From positions 157,073-221,072 of the forward strand of contig NZ_WNLA01000008.1 of the NCBI RefSeq assembly GCF_009720865.1: a DNA stretch of 64,000 nt, written 5' to 3'. A program made the translations under genes and the position numbers. The stretch comes from Pseudoduganella ginsengisoli (lineage in GTDB: Bacteria > Pseudomonadota > Gammaproteobacteria > Burkholderiales > Burkholderiaceae_D). Position 1 is the stretch's first letter, and the number at the start of each line of letters is the position of its first letter. Below, one piece after another: positions 30,801 through 45,800 of this stretch. Below the pieces are notes generated by a model, which saw only the letters and a list, made by a program, of their open reading frames with translations, did no database searches and had not been told where the DNA came from.

Positions 30801-33800
30801 GACGTCAATGGCGCTATCCGCGAGCCGGATACGCGCGCCGACAACGTGCTGCTGTCGTCCGGCGTGGCGATTTCCGCCGCCTACGTCGACCTGGCGCCGC
30901 AAGTGACGGCCGCGCCGGCCACGGCCTATGCAAACCGCAATACGCGCGTGGAATGGACGGTGGCCAATCTCGGCACGCTGGCGACCGACACCAGCCTGTG
31001 GGTGGACCAGGTGTACCTGTCGCCGACGCCGGTGCTGGCGCAAAATGCCGTGCTGCTGGGCTCCGTCACGCGCAGTGGCGCGCTGGGCACGGGCGCCAGC
31101 TATGCCGCCGGCCTGGATGTGAAACTGCCGGCCGGTATCAGCGGCCAGTATTACTTCATCGTCAAGACCGATGCGTTCGGCAGCAACTTTGAACCCGGCT
31201 ACAGCGCCAACAACGTGGTGGCGGCAACGGCGGCCACCGACGTGCTGGCGGAGCCGAAGCCGGACTTCACCGTGAGCCAGGTCAGCGCGCCGGACGCATG
31301 GCGCGTGGGCCAGCAGCTGCAAGTGTCGTACACGGTGACCAACAATGGCAACGATGCGGCCAATTCGTATACCTATGAACACATCCGCCTGGTCAACCTG
31401 GCCGATCCATCGAAAACCGTGACCTTGGCGACGCCGGCCGCGTCGCGCCAGGTGGCGCCGGGCGGCGCGTTCACGCAAACCGTCAACGTGACGGTTCCCG
31501 CCATGCAAACGGGACAGTGGCGCCTGGAAGTGATTGCCGATGCGGGCGGCCACGTAGGTGAGTTGAATGAAAGTAACAACATCGCCACGTTGCCGGTCAG
31601 CGTGACGGCGCCGGACCTGTCCGTCAGCCAGCTGGCCGTGACGGGCGAACTGGTGGGCGGCGCAGCCGTACAGATCAACTGGACCACTGCCAACAATGGC
31701 AGTGCGGACGCGGCCGGTGTGGTGGACACGGTCTACCTGTCGCGCGATGGCGTCATCAGTGCGGACGACATCAAGGTGGGTGAAGTCAGCCATGGCCAGC
31801 TGGCGGCGGGCGCCGTGGCCGCCGGTACGCTGGCCTACACGCTGCCGGTCGACGCGGCGGGCGGCTACCGCCTGATCGTGGTGACGGACCGCGCCAACGT
31901 GGTCAATGAAAATGGCCAGGAAGCCAATAACACGGCGGACCTGGTGCTGGACGTGTCGCGCGACGCGTACGCCGACCTGGCCGTGCGCAATGTGGTGGCG
32001 CCGCGCCAGGTGATTGCCGATCCGTCCAGCGTAACGGTCAGCTACACGGTCGCCAACGTGGGCGCGGGCCGTGGCCGCACGTATTCGTGGAGCGACGTGG
32101 TGGTCTACAGCGCCAATGCGGTGCTGGGCGACAGCGACGACATCGTGCTGGGCACGGTGGCGCATGACGGCGCGCTCGATGCGGGCGCCGAATATACGGG
32201 TACCGTCACATACCAGTTCGCCCCCGGCTTTAGCCGATCCGGTACGGTGTTCGTGCGTACCGACGCGGGCGCCAAGGTATGGGAAAACAGCCTGGAAGCC
32301 AATAACGTGGGCCAGGCGGCCCAGCCACTGGACGTGATGCCCAAGCCGTATGCGGACTTGCAGGTCGAGTCGGTGACGACGTCGGGTACCGCGTACAGCG
32401 GCCGTCCGCTGCAGGTGAGCTGGACCGTTGCCAACCGCGGCATCGGCATCACGGACGCGGCATCGTGGAGCGACCGCGTCTGGCTCAGTTCCAATCCGGA
32501 CGGCACCGGCCAGCGCTATGAACTGGCCAACGCGTCGCGCCTGGGCCAGCTGGCAGTCGATGGCAGCTACAGCCGCACGCTGGACGTCATCCTGCCGGAA
32601 GGGATAGCCGGCCAGTTCTATGTCAACGTGGCGGCCGCCTACAATGGCGGCGTATTCGAGTTCAACCGCGCCGACAATAACCGCCTGGCGTCGCTGGCGG
32701 TGCCGGTGCAGCTGTCCGTCACGCCGGACTTGCAGGTGCAGGCCATTACCGCGCCGGCCACGGCGCAGGAAGGTTCGCCGCTGACGTTGTCGTGGACCGT
32801 GCAAAACACGGGTGCGGCCGGCGCGGGCGGATCGTGGACCGACAAGGTCGAGCTGGTGCCTATATCCGGTAACAGCAGCGGCAACGGCGCCGCCATCCTG
32901 CTCGGCACCTACACGTATGCGCAGGGCCTGGAACCCGGCATCAGCTACACGCGCAGCGAAGAAGTGCGCCTGCCGCAGCGCATCGAAGGCGCTTACCGCG
33001 TGCGCGTCACCACCAACAGTGCGCTGGGCGGCAACGGCGACCAGGTGTATGAACACGGCGCCGCCCGCAGCAACAACGTGGCGCTGTCGGCCGGTGAACT
33101 GGTGGTCAGCCTGACCCCGCGGCCAGACCTGCGCGTGGGCACCATCACGGTACCGGACCATGTGACGGCCGGTACGTCGGCCGGCGTCAGCTTCACGGTC
33201 ACCAATAACGGCACCTTGCCGACGTCGGGACGCTGGAGCGACGCCGTCTACCTGTCGCTCGATGGCAACCTGAATGCCAATGCCATCCTGCTGGGCCGCA
33301 TCGGCAACACGGCTGCGCTGGCGCCGGGCGAAAGCTACAGCAGCCAGCTGGCCGCGTTCGACGTGCCGCTGCGCTACCGTGGTGACGCCTACATCATTGT
33401 CCGCACCGACGTGGACAACCAGGTGGCGGAATATCCGAACGAAACCAACAATGTGTCGGTGCACAAGGTGCACATCGATACGGTGCCGCTGGCCGACCTG
33501 GTGGCCGGCAGCGTGGTGGCGCCGTCGCAGGCCACGTATGGTTCGTCGTTCAACGTACGCTATACCGTCACCAACAAGGGCGAGGCGGCCACGCGCGGCA
33601 ACAGCGCCAGTGTGACCGGCTGGACCGACACCGTGTGGCTGTCCACCACGCCGGGCAAGCCATCGCCGGGCAAGGGCGACATCCTGATCGGGCAAACCAC
33701 CCATGCCGGCATGCTGGCCCGGGACGCCAGCTATGACGGCGAAATTGCCGTGTCGCTGCCGGACAATGTCGCCAGCGGCAAGTACTACATTACCGTGTGG

Positions 33801-36800
33801 AGCGATACCTACAACGCCATCGTGCAGGATACGCTGGCGGTCAACGTCAACCCGGATGATCCGGGTACGCCGCTGGCGGAAAACTTCAAGGCGCGCGCGA
33901 TCGACGTGATTGGCGCCATCAAGCCGGACCTGGTGGTGCGCAACGTGACGGCGCCGGAAGCGGCGCAGGCCGGCGCCGCCTTTACGTTCAGCTATACGGT
34001 GCAAAGCGCGGCCGCGCCCACGTCCGGCAAGTGGACGGACAAGGTGTGGATCGCCGATAACGCCGACCTGTCCAAAGCCCGCAACAAGTGGCTGGTGGGC
34101 GCCTACGCGCAAGACCGCTCGCTGGGCAACGGCGAGCAGTACACGGTGACGGATACGGTGCAGCTGTCGCCATCCGTGGCGGGCGGATTTGTCGTGGTGG
34201 AGACGGACTGGGACCACAGGGTGGCCGAGTTCAACGAAACCAACAACGTGAAATCCGTGGCCAGCGCCGTGACCAATGCGCCGGCCGACCTGCAGGTGAC
34301 GTCGGTGCAGACGGACGGCGCCGCCGACTCCGGCGAAGCCACCACCGTGACGTGGACCGTGACCAACAGCGGCGCCGCCGTCTGGGGCGGCACGCGCGGC
34401 TGGATCGACAATATCTACGTCAGTTCCGACCCCACCTTCATTGCCAGCCGCGCCGTGCAAGTCGGTTCGGTGGTGCACAGCAACAGCGCCGGCCTGGGCG
34501 CGGGCCAAGCCTACACGGCCAGCGCCAGCGTCAAGCTGCCGCCGGGTATCGAAGGGCCATACTACGTCTACGTCATTACGGACGCGGAACATGCGGCCGG
34601 CAAGCTGGCGCCGCAGATCGAATCGCAGAAATCGTATTACCACGCGGCCGATGAGGCGCCGTGGAGCGACGACAATGCGTGGCAGCGCGATGCGCTGTTC
34701 GCCACGTCGGTATTTGAGGGCGCCAACAGCGCCAACAACATCGGCCGCGGCAGCATCGCCGTGACGTACAAGGAACCGGACTTGCAGGTGGGCCAGATCA
34801 CGATTTCGGAACCCAACCCGAAATCCGGCCAGACCGTCACCGTGACGTGGACCGTCACCAACAACGGCACCCGCGCGACCCGCGCCAACAGCTGGTTCGA
34901 CGGCGTTTACCTGTCGCGCGACGCGTCGCTGGACGATGGCGACTTCGCGCTGGTGGACCGCGGCAATGAAGCGGAAACCGCGCTGCACGTGCGCCAGACG
35001 TCGCTGGGCCTGCGCGACGGCTTGCCGCGCTACCTGGCGCCGGGCGAGTCGTACACGAATTCCGCCACGTTCAAGCTGCCGTCGTCGATCGATGGCGCGT
35101 TCCGCCTGATCGTCAAGGCCGATACCGGCATCGTCGTCGATACCATCGGCCAGGCGGTCAGCACGGTACGTACCGGCTTGCCTGGCCTGTCCGATGCACA
35201 CATCGACCTGGTGCAGGAATTCCGCGACGAGGGCAACAACGTGGCCAGCATCGCGCTGCCGGTAACGCTGGCGACGCCGCCGGACTTGCAGGTAAGCGGC
35301 GTGGCGGCGCCGGATTCCATCGTGGCCGGCCAGCCGTTTACGGTCAGCTACCGCGTCGACAACCGTGGCGGCGATACCCCGGCTGACCAGGGCGGCTGGA
35401 ACGACATGATTTATTTGTCGCGCGACCGCAACCTGGATTTGAAATCCGATACTTACCTCGGCTACGTCAGCCACAGCGGCGGCCTGGCGGCTGCCGGCGG
35501 CTACGACGCCAGCCTGACCGTGCGCGCGCCGGCCGGCATGGATGGCCCGTATTACGTGTTCGTCGTCAGCGATCCGGGCCGCGAGCTGGGTTCGTCCAGC
35601 AACGCCCGCGTGTTTGAAACCGACAAGGACAACAATGCCGCGGCACGCTCGCAACCGGTATTGATCGTCACGCCGCCGCCGGCGGAAATGCGGGTTGCCG
35701 GCGTCACCGTGCCGGCTGCCGGCACCGTGGGCGGCAACGTGCAGATCAGCTACACGGTGGCCAACCAGGCCGATAATCCTGCGCTGGGCAGCTGGACCGA
35801 CGCGGTCTACCTGACGTTCGACAACCAGTGGGGCTTGAACGATATCCTGCTGGGCAAGGTCGACCATAACGGCGGCTTGGCCGGCCATCAAAGCTATACC
35901 GCCAGCTTGAACGCCGTGCTGCCGCCAATGAAAGAGGGCAACTGGCGCATCGTGGTGCGGCCGGACATTTACAACCAAGTGTATGAAGGTCCCGTCACGT
36001 ACGACGAATATGGCCTGCATCTGCCGCCGTCGAAAGCCGCCAACCTGACCGCCATGGGCGGCACGATGGCGGTGACGGTGCCGCCGCTGGCGGTGGCCAA
36101 TCCGCTGGCGACCACGCTGTCGACGGGCCAGACCCGCCTCTACAAGGTCAGCGTGGCGGCCGGCCAGACCTTGCGCGTCAGCCTGGATTCGCAGCGCGAC
36201 GAGGGCGCCAATGAAATCTACGTGCGCTATGGCGACGTGCCTAATGGCTACGACTACGATGCAGCCTATACGCAGGCATTGTCGGCCGACCAGCAGGCGC
36301 TGATCCCGAGCACCAAAGCGGGTGACTATTATGTGCTGGTGCGTTCGCGCCAGACCGAGGACGCCACGCCGGTGACGTTGCGCGCGGAATTGCTGCCGCT
36401 GGCCATCACCAGTGTGACGCCGGATGCGGGCGGTACCGGCGACGACGGCCACCGCTGGGTCACCGTGGATATCCGCGGCGCCCAGTTTGCCGCGGGCGCG
36501 CTGGTCAAGCTGTCGCGTCCCGGCATGTTTGAAGTGCAGCCGGAGCGCTGGCAAGTGCTGGATGCGACGCACATCCGCGCCGTGTTCGACCTCAAGGACG
36601 TGCCGCATGGCATGTACGACTTGCAAGTCATGAACCCGGACGGCAAGACCGTCACGGAACCTTACCGCTACGTGGTGGAACGCATGGTGGAAGCCGACGT
36701 CACCATCGGCATCGGCGGCACGCAGCGCATCGAACCGGGCGACGGCAACCTGTACAGCGTGGCGCTGCAAAGCCTGACCAACGTCGACACCCCTTATGTG

Positions 36801-39800
36801 CGCTTCGACGTGGGCGCCACCGACATGGGTAACAGCGAATACGTGCTGGGCGGGCTGAATTTGCCGTACGTCGTGTTCGGCTCCAACCTGAACGGCCAGC
36901 CGCCGGGCCAGCCGCTGCCGGGCAGCGTCAATACGCAAACCTATGGCCCGACGCCGGTGGACGGTACGCCGCGCGCCGACATTCCATGGGCGCGCCTGGA
37001 TGGCGAAGTCAATACCAGCGGTTTCAACCTGGCGCCAGGCTACGCGTTCGACATCGGCGCGCGCGGCATGGTGGGCGCGAGCTTCTCGATTGAAACGTAT
37101 CCGGGCCTGAAGGAGTGGATTGCGCGCGACTTCAGCGGCTTGCGTGAAAAACTGTACCGCCTGCGCCCGGACTGGCAGGCAGCGGGCCTGCTCGATGGCG
37201 GCCCTGCAGGACTGGACAGCATCAAGCAAGGCTTGACGGCGAAATTCCTCACGCCGTTCGATGAAGACCACGTCACCAAGGAAGAGTGGCTGGCCATGCC
37301 GTTCCGCTTTAACGTGTTTGGCGCGGCCACGCCGATCACGCGCGCGGAATTCATTGCCGACCAGACCCGCTACGCGCTGCGTTTGCGCACGGCCATCATG
37401 GCCGATGCCCAGGCGCCGAACGCGCTGCAAGTGCTGGCTGCCAACGAAGAGCAGTGGACCAAAGGCTGGCTGGCCGCGCTGGAACTGGCCGGGCTGCTGC
37501 GTCCGGAAGGCGAGGCGCCTCCCGTGCGCAACGATGCGCTGGTGCTGAGCCTGAACGACACCTTGGCGGCCGGCATCCTGCTGGGCAAAGGCGGCGACAG
37601 CTACCAGACCCAGGCCAGCATCCTGGCGTTCTTCGACAAAGTACAGCAGTGGTATGGCGACACGTCGCGCTACCCGGGCGACACGGCCGCTGCCCATGCC
37701 CGCACCGAGTATGAAGAGCACCGCGTCAGCGAAGCGGGGGCGGCGGAAGTGGACGTGCCGGTGCCGGTGGCGCCGAACGCGGCTGATTATGACGCCAATG
37801 CGGCGCACGCCACGCACTTCCTGAACTTCAATGTCTTTGCAGGCGGACGCGCCGAGCTGGAATACTTGCGCCACATTGGCGTGCTGGATGAAAAATTCAA
37901 TCCAGTCGGTCCGCAGGCGCTGAACCTGGCGCAATACCTGCAGCAGAGCGCCGCACAGGCGGCGGCCGGTTCGGCTACCGTCAGCGTGCGCGGCCCGCAA
38001 GTGCTGCCTAGCGCCGATGGCGCGCAATACGTGCCGGCCGGCATTGCCTTGCCGTACACGGTATCGTTCCAAAATCCGGGCGCCAATGCGCTGGGCCAGG
38101 TGCGCATCGTCAGCCAGCTCGACCGGGCGCTCGACGCGCGCACCTTGCGCCTGGGCGATTTGAAACTGGGCGACTTGAATGTGCACATTCCCGATGACCG
38201 CGCAGCGTTCCAGGGTGATTTCGACTTTTCCGGCAGCAAGGGCTACATCTTGCGCGTTAGCGCGGGTGTGGATGCGCAGGCCGGCACGGCCACGTGGCTG
38301 TTGCAGGCCATCGACCCGGCCACGGGCGAACCGATGAACGATCCGCGCCGTGGCCTGCTGCTGGCGTCCAGCAGCGACGCCCAGGCGGCGCGCGGCTTCG
38401 TCAGCTATACGGTAGCGGCGTCCGGCATTGCCGATGGCGGCGCCAGCGGCGCCCGCATCGAAAGCCGCGCCCAGATCCTGTTCGGGGACGCGCCGCCAAT
38501 TGAAAGCGCGGCATCGGGCGTGACGCTCGATGCCGCTGCGCCGCGCACCACGCTGGACGTGACGACGCTGCCATCAGGCGATGGCGGCGCGCCGCGCTAC
38601 GACGTGCACTGGCAGTCGGTGGACGACGCCAGCGGCGTGAAATCCGTGACCTTGTACGTGTCCGAAGATGGCGGCGACTTCCGCATCTGGCAGCGCCAGC
38701 TGCCTGCGGCGGAAGGCCATGAAGTGTTTACCGGCGTGGCGGGGCGCCGCTATGAATTCCTGGCGGCCGCCACCGACGTGGCGGGCAACCGCGAAGCGGC
38801 GACGATCGCCAACGCCGTGCTGCCGGACGACGGCAGCCGGGCCGAGCTGGGCGGCAATACCGTGCTGCAGACCACGGCGCAACTGCCGGCCGCGAGCCAG
38901 GACCGTACCTATGTATCGAGCGCGCTGTTTGACCTGGCGGCCAGCCGCTTGCCGGGCCTGGTGGCGCCGGGCCAGCCGGGCGAATTGCGGTCCGTGCTGG
39001 CGCCGCTGTCGCTGCGCGGCTATGCGGACGGCTTTGCGTCCAGCCAGGGCGGCATCGGCGTGCAGGCGATGGTGCAACTGTCCGATGGCGGCATCCTGGC
39101 CAGCGCGGGCGCACTGCGCAACCAGGTGTATTACTTCCCGAAAGAGGGCGGCCGCAACGTGGCGCCGCTGTTCACGCTGGATGAGCCGGTGCTGGACATG
39201 GCGCTCGACCGGGTGGGCCAGCTGTGGATCATGACGGGCCATGAATTGCTGATGGCCGACGCCGCGACGGGCGCCATCATTACCCGCCTGGCGGGACCGG
39301 GCGGCGCCGTGCTGGGGCAGGCGCTGGCGGTTGCGCCGGATACGGGCGTCATTTACGTGTCGTCCAACAGTGGCGTGGAAGCGTACGATCCGTCCAGCGG
39401 CGGGTGGACGCACTTCTCCAACGTGCGCGTGCGCGACCTCGCGTTCGGCACGGATGGCCGCCTGTGGGGCGTGCGCTGGACCGGCGGCGACATTACGTCG
39501 TCGCAGCCGAATGCCACATCCGACATCATCAGCTTCCCGATGAGCGGCCAGCAAAAAGGCAAGGCGCAGCTGGAATACCGCCTGAACGCCAACATTGACA
39601 GCATCAGCTTCGGCCGCAACGGCACGCCGCTGGCGGGCCTGCTGCTGGCGTCGAGCGCGCCGGGCCAGCGTCCTGCAACGCAGGGCGCCGCGGCCGTTGC
39701 CCATGATGCGGGCGTCTACATGGTGGAACTGCAGTCGCGCCGCGTGCTGCAGGTGGCGTCCGGCGGCACTGTCGGCAAGGCCATCATTGCCACCGACGAT

Positions 39801-42800
39801 GGCCGCATCCTGGTGGCGCAGACGGGGCGGATCGATGAAATCGCCACGGTGCGTCCGCCGCACGTGCTGGCCTCCACGGTGCCGAACGGCGCCATGGTGC
39901 CGCTGCCGGTCAATGCGATTGCCGTCAACTTCGACCAGGCCATGTGGCTGGGCGCCAATGGCGCGGATGCCGAAGACCTGGCCAGCGTACTGAACCCGAT
40001 GAACTATACGCTGACCGCCAGCGGCGGCAACAGCAACCTCGTGCTGCACCCGCTGTCGGTGCGCTGGAACGCGGCGACCCGCTCCGCCATCCTGACCCTG
40101 CCGGAGTTGCCGGCCGGCGGCTGGATGCTGGACGTGTCGGCCAATCTGCGCAGCGCCGTGCAGGCGCCGCTGGCGTCGAACTATGTGTCGGCGTTCACCA
40201 CGTTGCTGGACTTCTCCAGCATGGTCAAACTCAGCTTCAGCAACACCCGCGCCAACCACGCGACGGGCGCCGTCAGCTATGACGTCACCATCACGAACAC
40301 TGGTGCGGACGAATTGCGCGGCCCGCTGACCCTGTTGCTGGACCCGGGCCAATACTTTGGCAATGCCGTGCAGGGCGGCCTGGCCGGCGCTGGCAGCCAG
40401 GCCGGCCTGTGGACCTTGGACTTGACTGCCGCGCTCGATGCGATGGGCGGCAAGCTGGCGCCGGGCGCCGTGCTGCGCGACCAGACCGTGACCGTGACGC
40501 GCGGCGCCAATGTGGTGGGCACCGATGCGGGCAGCGGACAGCTGGTGAAATTCAATTTGGCGCATAGCGTGTATGCGGTGCCGTATCAGAACAGCGCACC
40601 GGTGATCAGCGTTGCCGGTGCGGCTGCGGCAGTCGATACGGTGGCGCTGTCCGCGCTGCTGTCCCGTATGGGGCTGGCGAACCGCAGTGCACTGGAAGCA
40701 CGCCTGCTGGACATTGATTTCAACGCGACAGAAACGGAAGCGCAACTGCTGGCGGCATTACATTTGCCGGCTGATTTGCCACAGGCTGAACGCACGGTGC
40801 TGGCCGCCGTGCTCGATGGGGTCCTGGCAGCGGGTGACGCTGCCGCAGCGGAAAAGGTGGCGCTTCCGGCCGCAACGGCGGGAACAGCATGGACGGCCAC
40901 CCTGACGGCCGACGACACGGACGGCAGCCGCTTCTTCTGGGAAGTCGTGCAAGGCCCGGCAGGTCTGACCCTGACGCCGGGCGCGGCAGTGACGCAGGAA
41001 GCCACCGGCTACCGCAACACGGCGACCTTGAGCTGGACGCCAACCGCGCGTTCGCTGGCCAATACGGAAATTGTTGTGCGCGTGCAGGACAGCCGTGGCG
41101 GCGTGGCGCTGAAGCGCTTCACCATTGCGGTGGCAGGCGGTAACAACGCGCCGGTACTGGACCTCGGCGGCGACATCACGCTGACCGAAGGCCAGGCGCT
41201 GGCGTTGCCGGTCACGGCCGCCGATGCGGATGGCGACGCGCTGACCATCACGGTGCGCAACCTGCCGCCAGGCGCCGCCTACAACGCGGCGACGGGCATG
41301 CTGACATGGACCCCGGGCTATGACCAGGCCGGCGATTACCACGACGTCACCATCATTGCCAGCGACGGCAAGACCAGCACGGTACAGCGCTTCAATATCC
41401 GCGTGGACCAGGGCTACGCCAAGCCGGTGCTGGCGCCGGTGGCGCCGCAAACCCTGCGCGAAGGCGAGCGCTTTGCACTGCAGCTGGGCGGCAGCATGCC
41501 GGGCGGCCTGGTGCAGGCGGACGGCACCCGCGTTACGCTGCGCTATGACGTCGCCATGTTGCCGGGTGGCGCCACCCTGAACCCGGAAACGGGCTGGCTG
41601 GAATGGACGCCGGGCTACGACCAGCATGGTGAGCTGACGTTGCCGGTGGTGTTGACGGCCACGTGCATTCCGGCAGACGGCAGCGACGAAGTCACGACGA
41701 CCGTGACGCAAAACGTCCGCCTGAACGTCTTGAACGCCAACGGCGCGCCACGCTTTGCGCAGCAGGAAACCTGGCACGTGCAGGAAGGCCAGCCGCTGCA
41801 GATCAGCGTGTTCGCGTTCGATCCGGACAATCCGGACTTTGAACCGAAGATCCGCTACAACCCGCTCGATCCATTGCAGCCTGCCGTTGGCGGCAATGGC
41901 ACTTCCAGCGTGCGATACCGCGTGGACGGCTTGCCGGCCGGCGCCCGCTTCGACGAGGAAACGCTGGAAATCATCTGGACGCCGGGCTATGCCCAGGCCG
42001 GCCGCTATGACGTGACCGTGACGGCCACCGACAACGGCGACGGCGGTGTACCGGCATTCAGCCAGGTGACGATCCCCATCGTGGTGGAACAGGTGTACCG
42101 CACGCCGGTGCTGGGCAGTATTGCCAATGCCACGGTGGGCAAGGGCAGCCAGCTGAGCATTCCGCTGTCTGCAGTGGATCCCGACGGCCAGCCGGTGACG
42201 CTGTCCGTCATCGGCCTGCCGCGCTTTGCCTCGTTCCAGCAAACCGGCAGCGGCGCCAATGCTACGGCATTGATCACGTTTGCCCCGGGTGCGGGCGACC
42301 GTGGCGATTACACCATCACCGTGGTGGCGCAAAACAATGGTAACGGCGATCCGGCCAAGGCGCTGGCGACGTCGGCCAGCTTCGTGCTGTCCGCCACCAG
42401 CCTGACCGAACCGCCGGAAGTCACGGTGCCTGCGCGCGTGGTGGCCATTGCCGGCCAGACCATGCGCATTCCGGTACTGGTGACCGATCCGGACCAGGAT
42501 GCCCTCAGCTATGTGGCGCAAGGCTTGCCGTCCGGCGCACGCATCGAGAAAGACCCGCAATACGGCCAGGCATGGATCGTCTGGACACCCACCCAGGCGC
42601 AGACCGGCAGCTATGACGTCAGCCTGCAAGTGACGGACAGCGGCTTGCCGCCGGAACATGCCGGCGTCGTCTTGCCGGATGACTTCGTGGCGCAGCCCAA
42701 CACCACCGTGCGCGACGTGCGTATCGTGGTGCGGGCATCGAACCTGGCGCCGGAAGTGCTGGCAGTGGATGCCGCCGGCGGGACGGTATCGTCCGCCGCC

Positions 42801-45800
42801 GGGATGGCGGTGGTCAATGCGGCAGAGGGTACGGCGCTTGATTTGAGCGTGCTGGTGCGCGACGCCGACTTCGACGCGATGCACTGGACCGTGTCCGGTA
42901 TGCCTGCCGGCATGACCATGGCGCATGCGGCGGGCAGCGGTGGCCAGGACCGCCTGACCCTGCGCTGGACGCCCGGCGTGCTGGCGGCGCAATCGTCCGG
43001 AGATGGTTTACCGTCCGGCGTGTATCGCCTGACAGTGCGCGCCACCGATGGCGCCGCCACGGCGGAACAAGTGATCGAAGTGCGCGTGGCCAACACCAAC
43101 CAGGCGCCGATCGCGTTGCCGACGCCGCTGCAACTGGTGCACGAAGGCGAGACGCTGGGCTTCACCGTGCGCTTTGCCGACGTCGATGGCGACGTGCCGG
43201 TACTGTCGCTGCTGCATGATGACACCACGCCGGCCGGTGTGCACTTCGATGCCGCCACCGGCTACTTCGAATGGACGCCGGACGCGGGCGCGGTCAATAA
43301 CCTGGCTGCGCGCGACGGCGTGTACACGTTCCGCTTCTCCGCCACCGATGGCGCCGCGACCACGCTGTCGTCGGTGCAGGTGCGTGTGCTCGACGTGAAC
43401 CGTGCGCCGGCCATGAACGTCTCCAGCCATGCGCTGGTGGTGGGCCAGGCCATGAGCCTGCCGGTGGTGAAAGGCGCCGGTGCGGCGCCGGCCAATGCCA
43501 TCCGCATGACTGATGCGGACGGCGCGGCGCAAAGCGCGGCGCTCTCCGTCGCGTTCGACAACCTGCCACCGGGCGCCGTCTATGATGCGGCCACCGGCCA
43601 GTTGCGCTGGACGCCGGGACCGGGCCAGGTGGGCGATTTCGTCGTGACCGCCCGCATCAGCGACGGTATCGATACCGTCACGGAAACGTTCACGTTGCGC
43701 GTGGCGGCCGATGCCGCTGCCAATGAACCGGCCGTGCTGGTGGACTTGACCCCTGCCACGCCGGTGTTGCCGGGCCAGACGGTACTGGCCACCGCGCGCG
43801 CCAGCAGCTTCGGCGCGATTGCCGAAGTCAAGGCGCAAATGCGCGCCGCCGGCGCCGCCAACTGGACCGACGTGGCGCTCGATGGCGCAGGCCGTGTCCG
43901 TGTCACGCCATCCACGCCGGGACTGGTGGAATTGCGCGTGACGGCGACCGACGTCGATGGTTACAGCCACACCACGGTGCAAACCATCCGCGTGCGCGAT
44001 CCGCGCGATACCGCCGCGCCGGCACTGGGCTGGGGCGGCGCGCTGCAAGGCAGCGCAAACCAGGCGCCGTACACGGTAACCCGTTCCACGCTGCTGCAGG
44101 CAAGTATCGCCGACGCGCAATTGATGGGCTGGCGCCTGGAAATCGCATCCGGCACGGACGGCGCATGGACCCGTGTGGCCGGCGCCGACCTGGCCGCCGC
44201 GCAGGTCTCGGGCCAGCTGGACCTGGCCACCATCGATCCCGCGCAATTTGCCAATGGCGTTTACCGCCTGCGGCTGACGGCGTGGGACCTGGCGGGCCGC
44301 ACCAGTGAAATCAGCAACCGGATCGTCGTAGATTCAGTGGACAAGCAACTGGAGCAGGGCAGCGTCACGGATGCGGTATTCCAGCTGGGCGGCCACGCGC
44401 TGGCCCTGACCCGGACGCTGAACGCGCACGCCGGTGCGGAAGATTTCGGCAACTGGACGCTGCCGCTGCTTGACACCCGCCTGACGGGCGACCAGCAGGG
44501 CGTCGACGTTTCCGGCGCCACGATGGCGTGGCGCGAAGGCGCCCGCGTGTGGCTGCAGGTACCGGGCAGCCTGGGCTTGCCGCAGGCTGCCACCCAATAC
44601 CTGAGTTTTACCCTCCAAACTACGTCGGCGGTGGCGGCCAACGGCCAGGGCATCACGGCCGGTGCGCCGGTGGTGGTGCGTCCGCACTTCACCACCAGCA
44701 ATGGCTGGACCCTGGAGGCGTCCACTTACGACACCCAAAATGGGTCGAATACGCAGCCGGTCAGCTTGCAGCGCCAGGGCCAGCGTTTGTATGACGCGGT
44801 CACGGGCCTGCCATGGCAGCCGGAAGCCTATACGCTGACGGGACCGGACGGCACCCGCTACCAGCTCGACGCCAACGGCAAAGTGCTGGCGGTGGAGTTC
44901 GCCGATGGCCAGCAGTGGCTGGTCAGCGACGCCGGTATCGTGCTGGCGGGCGGTGGCGACGCTGCGCGTGTCAGCTTCCTGCGTGATGCGCAGGGCCATA
45001 TCGTGCACGTGGCGGGCCCGGTTGCCGGCGCGGCTGACGGCGGCGCATCGTTTGCGTACCGCTACGACAGCGCTGGCCGCCTGACCCTGGCCCGTGCGCT
45101 GGGCGGCAATGCAACCGGGGCACAGTACGGTTATTACCCGGATGGTACGCCGATCACGGCGCCGGTGGCGGCCAGCCTGGGCGCGGCAGTCAACTGGACC
45201 AGTGCTGCCGGTGGCGGCAACTGGAGCGGCGTGCTGCAAGCGGGCACGCCGGTCAACCTGAGCTTCACGGTCCGCGCCAGCGAGCTGGCGTCGACAGTCA
45301 AGACGCCAGGGGCGGCGGGCGCCGTCATGATTGCCGTCACGACCGAAGGTGCAGATCTGCAACTGGACACGGTTGGCGCCACGGTACTGGGCAGCGTACG
45401 CAATGGCGCGCGCACCACGACGTTGCTGCGCGTGACGGAAGAGGGCATGAAGCTGCTGACCCTGCAAGGGGAAGGCAACGCCAGCGTGCAGGTGGCGCTG
45501 GCAGGCGACGTCAACCACGATGGCAATATCAATGGCACGGACAGCGCGCTGTTCGAGCAGGCGCTCAATGCCGGCGACATGGCTGGCGATGTGGACGGCA
45601 ATGGCCAGCTGACGCAGGCCGACCGCCAGGTGCTGTACGCCAACTATGGCTTGCGCACCAATGTGGCGCCGGCCGCGCCGGCGGGCGACTTGAGCAGCCT
45701 CCTGAAGACGCACACGGACTTGCGCACCAGCGTGGCGTTGAATACGCTGGCGCCGGACCTCGAAGGCGACAGCGTGTTCTGGCGCGTGCTGGGCGCAACG

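Noticed and set aside
29532..38186. A 2,884-codon open frame on the minus strand opposite the giant gene
   Set aside because: It is an antisense shadow caused by high GC and regular codon use in the CARDB-encoding strand. The translation is rich in Arg, His, Ala, Gln and Val with no domain logic, while the plus strand encodes clear repeats.
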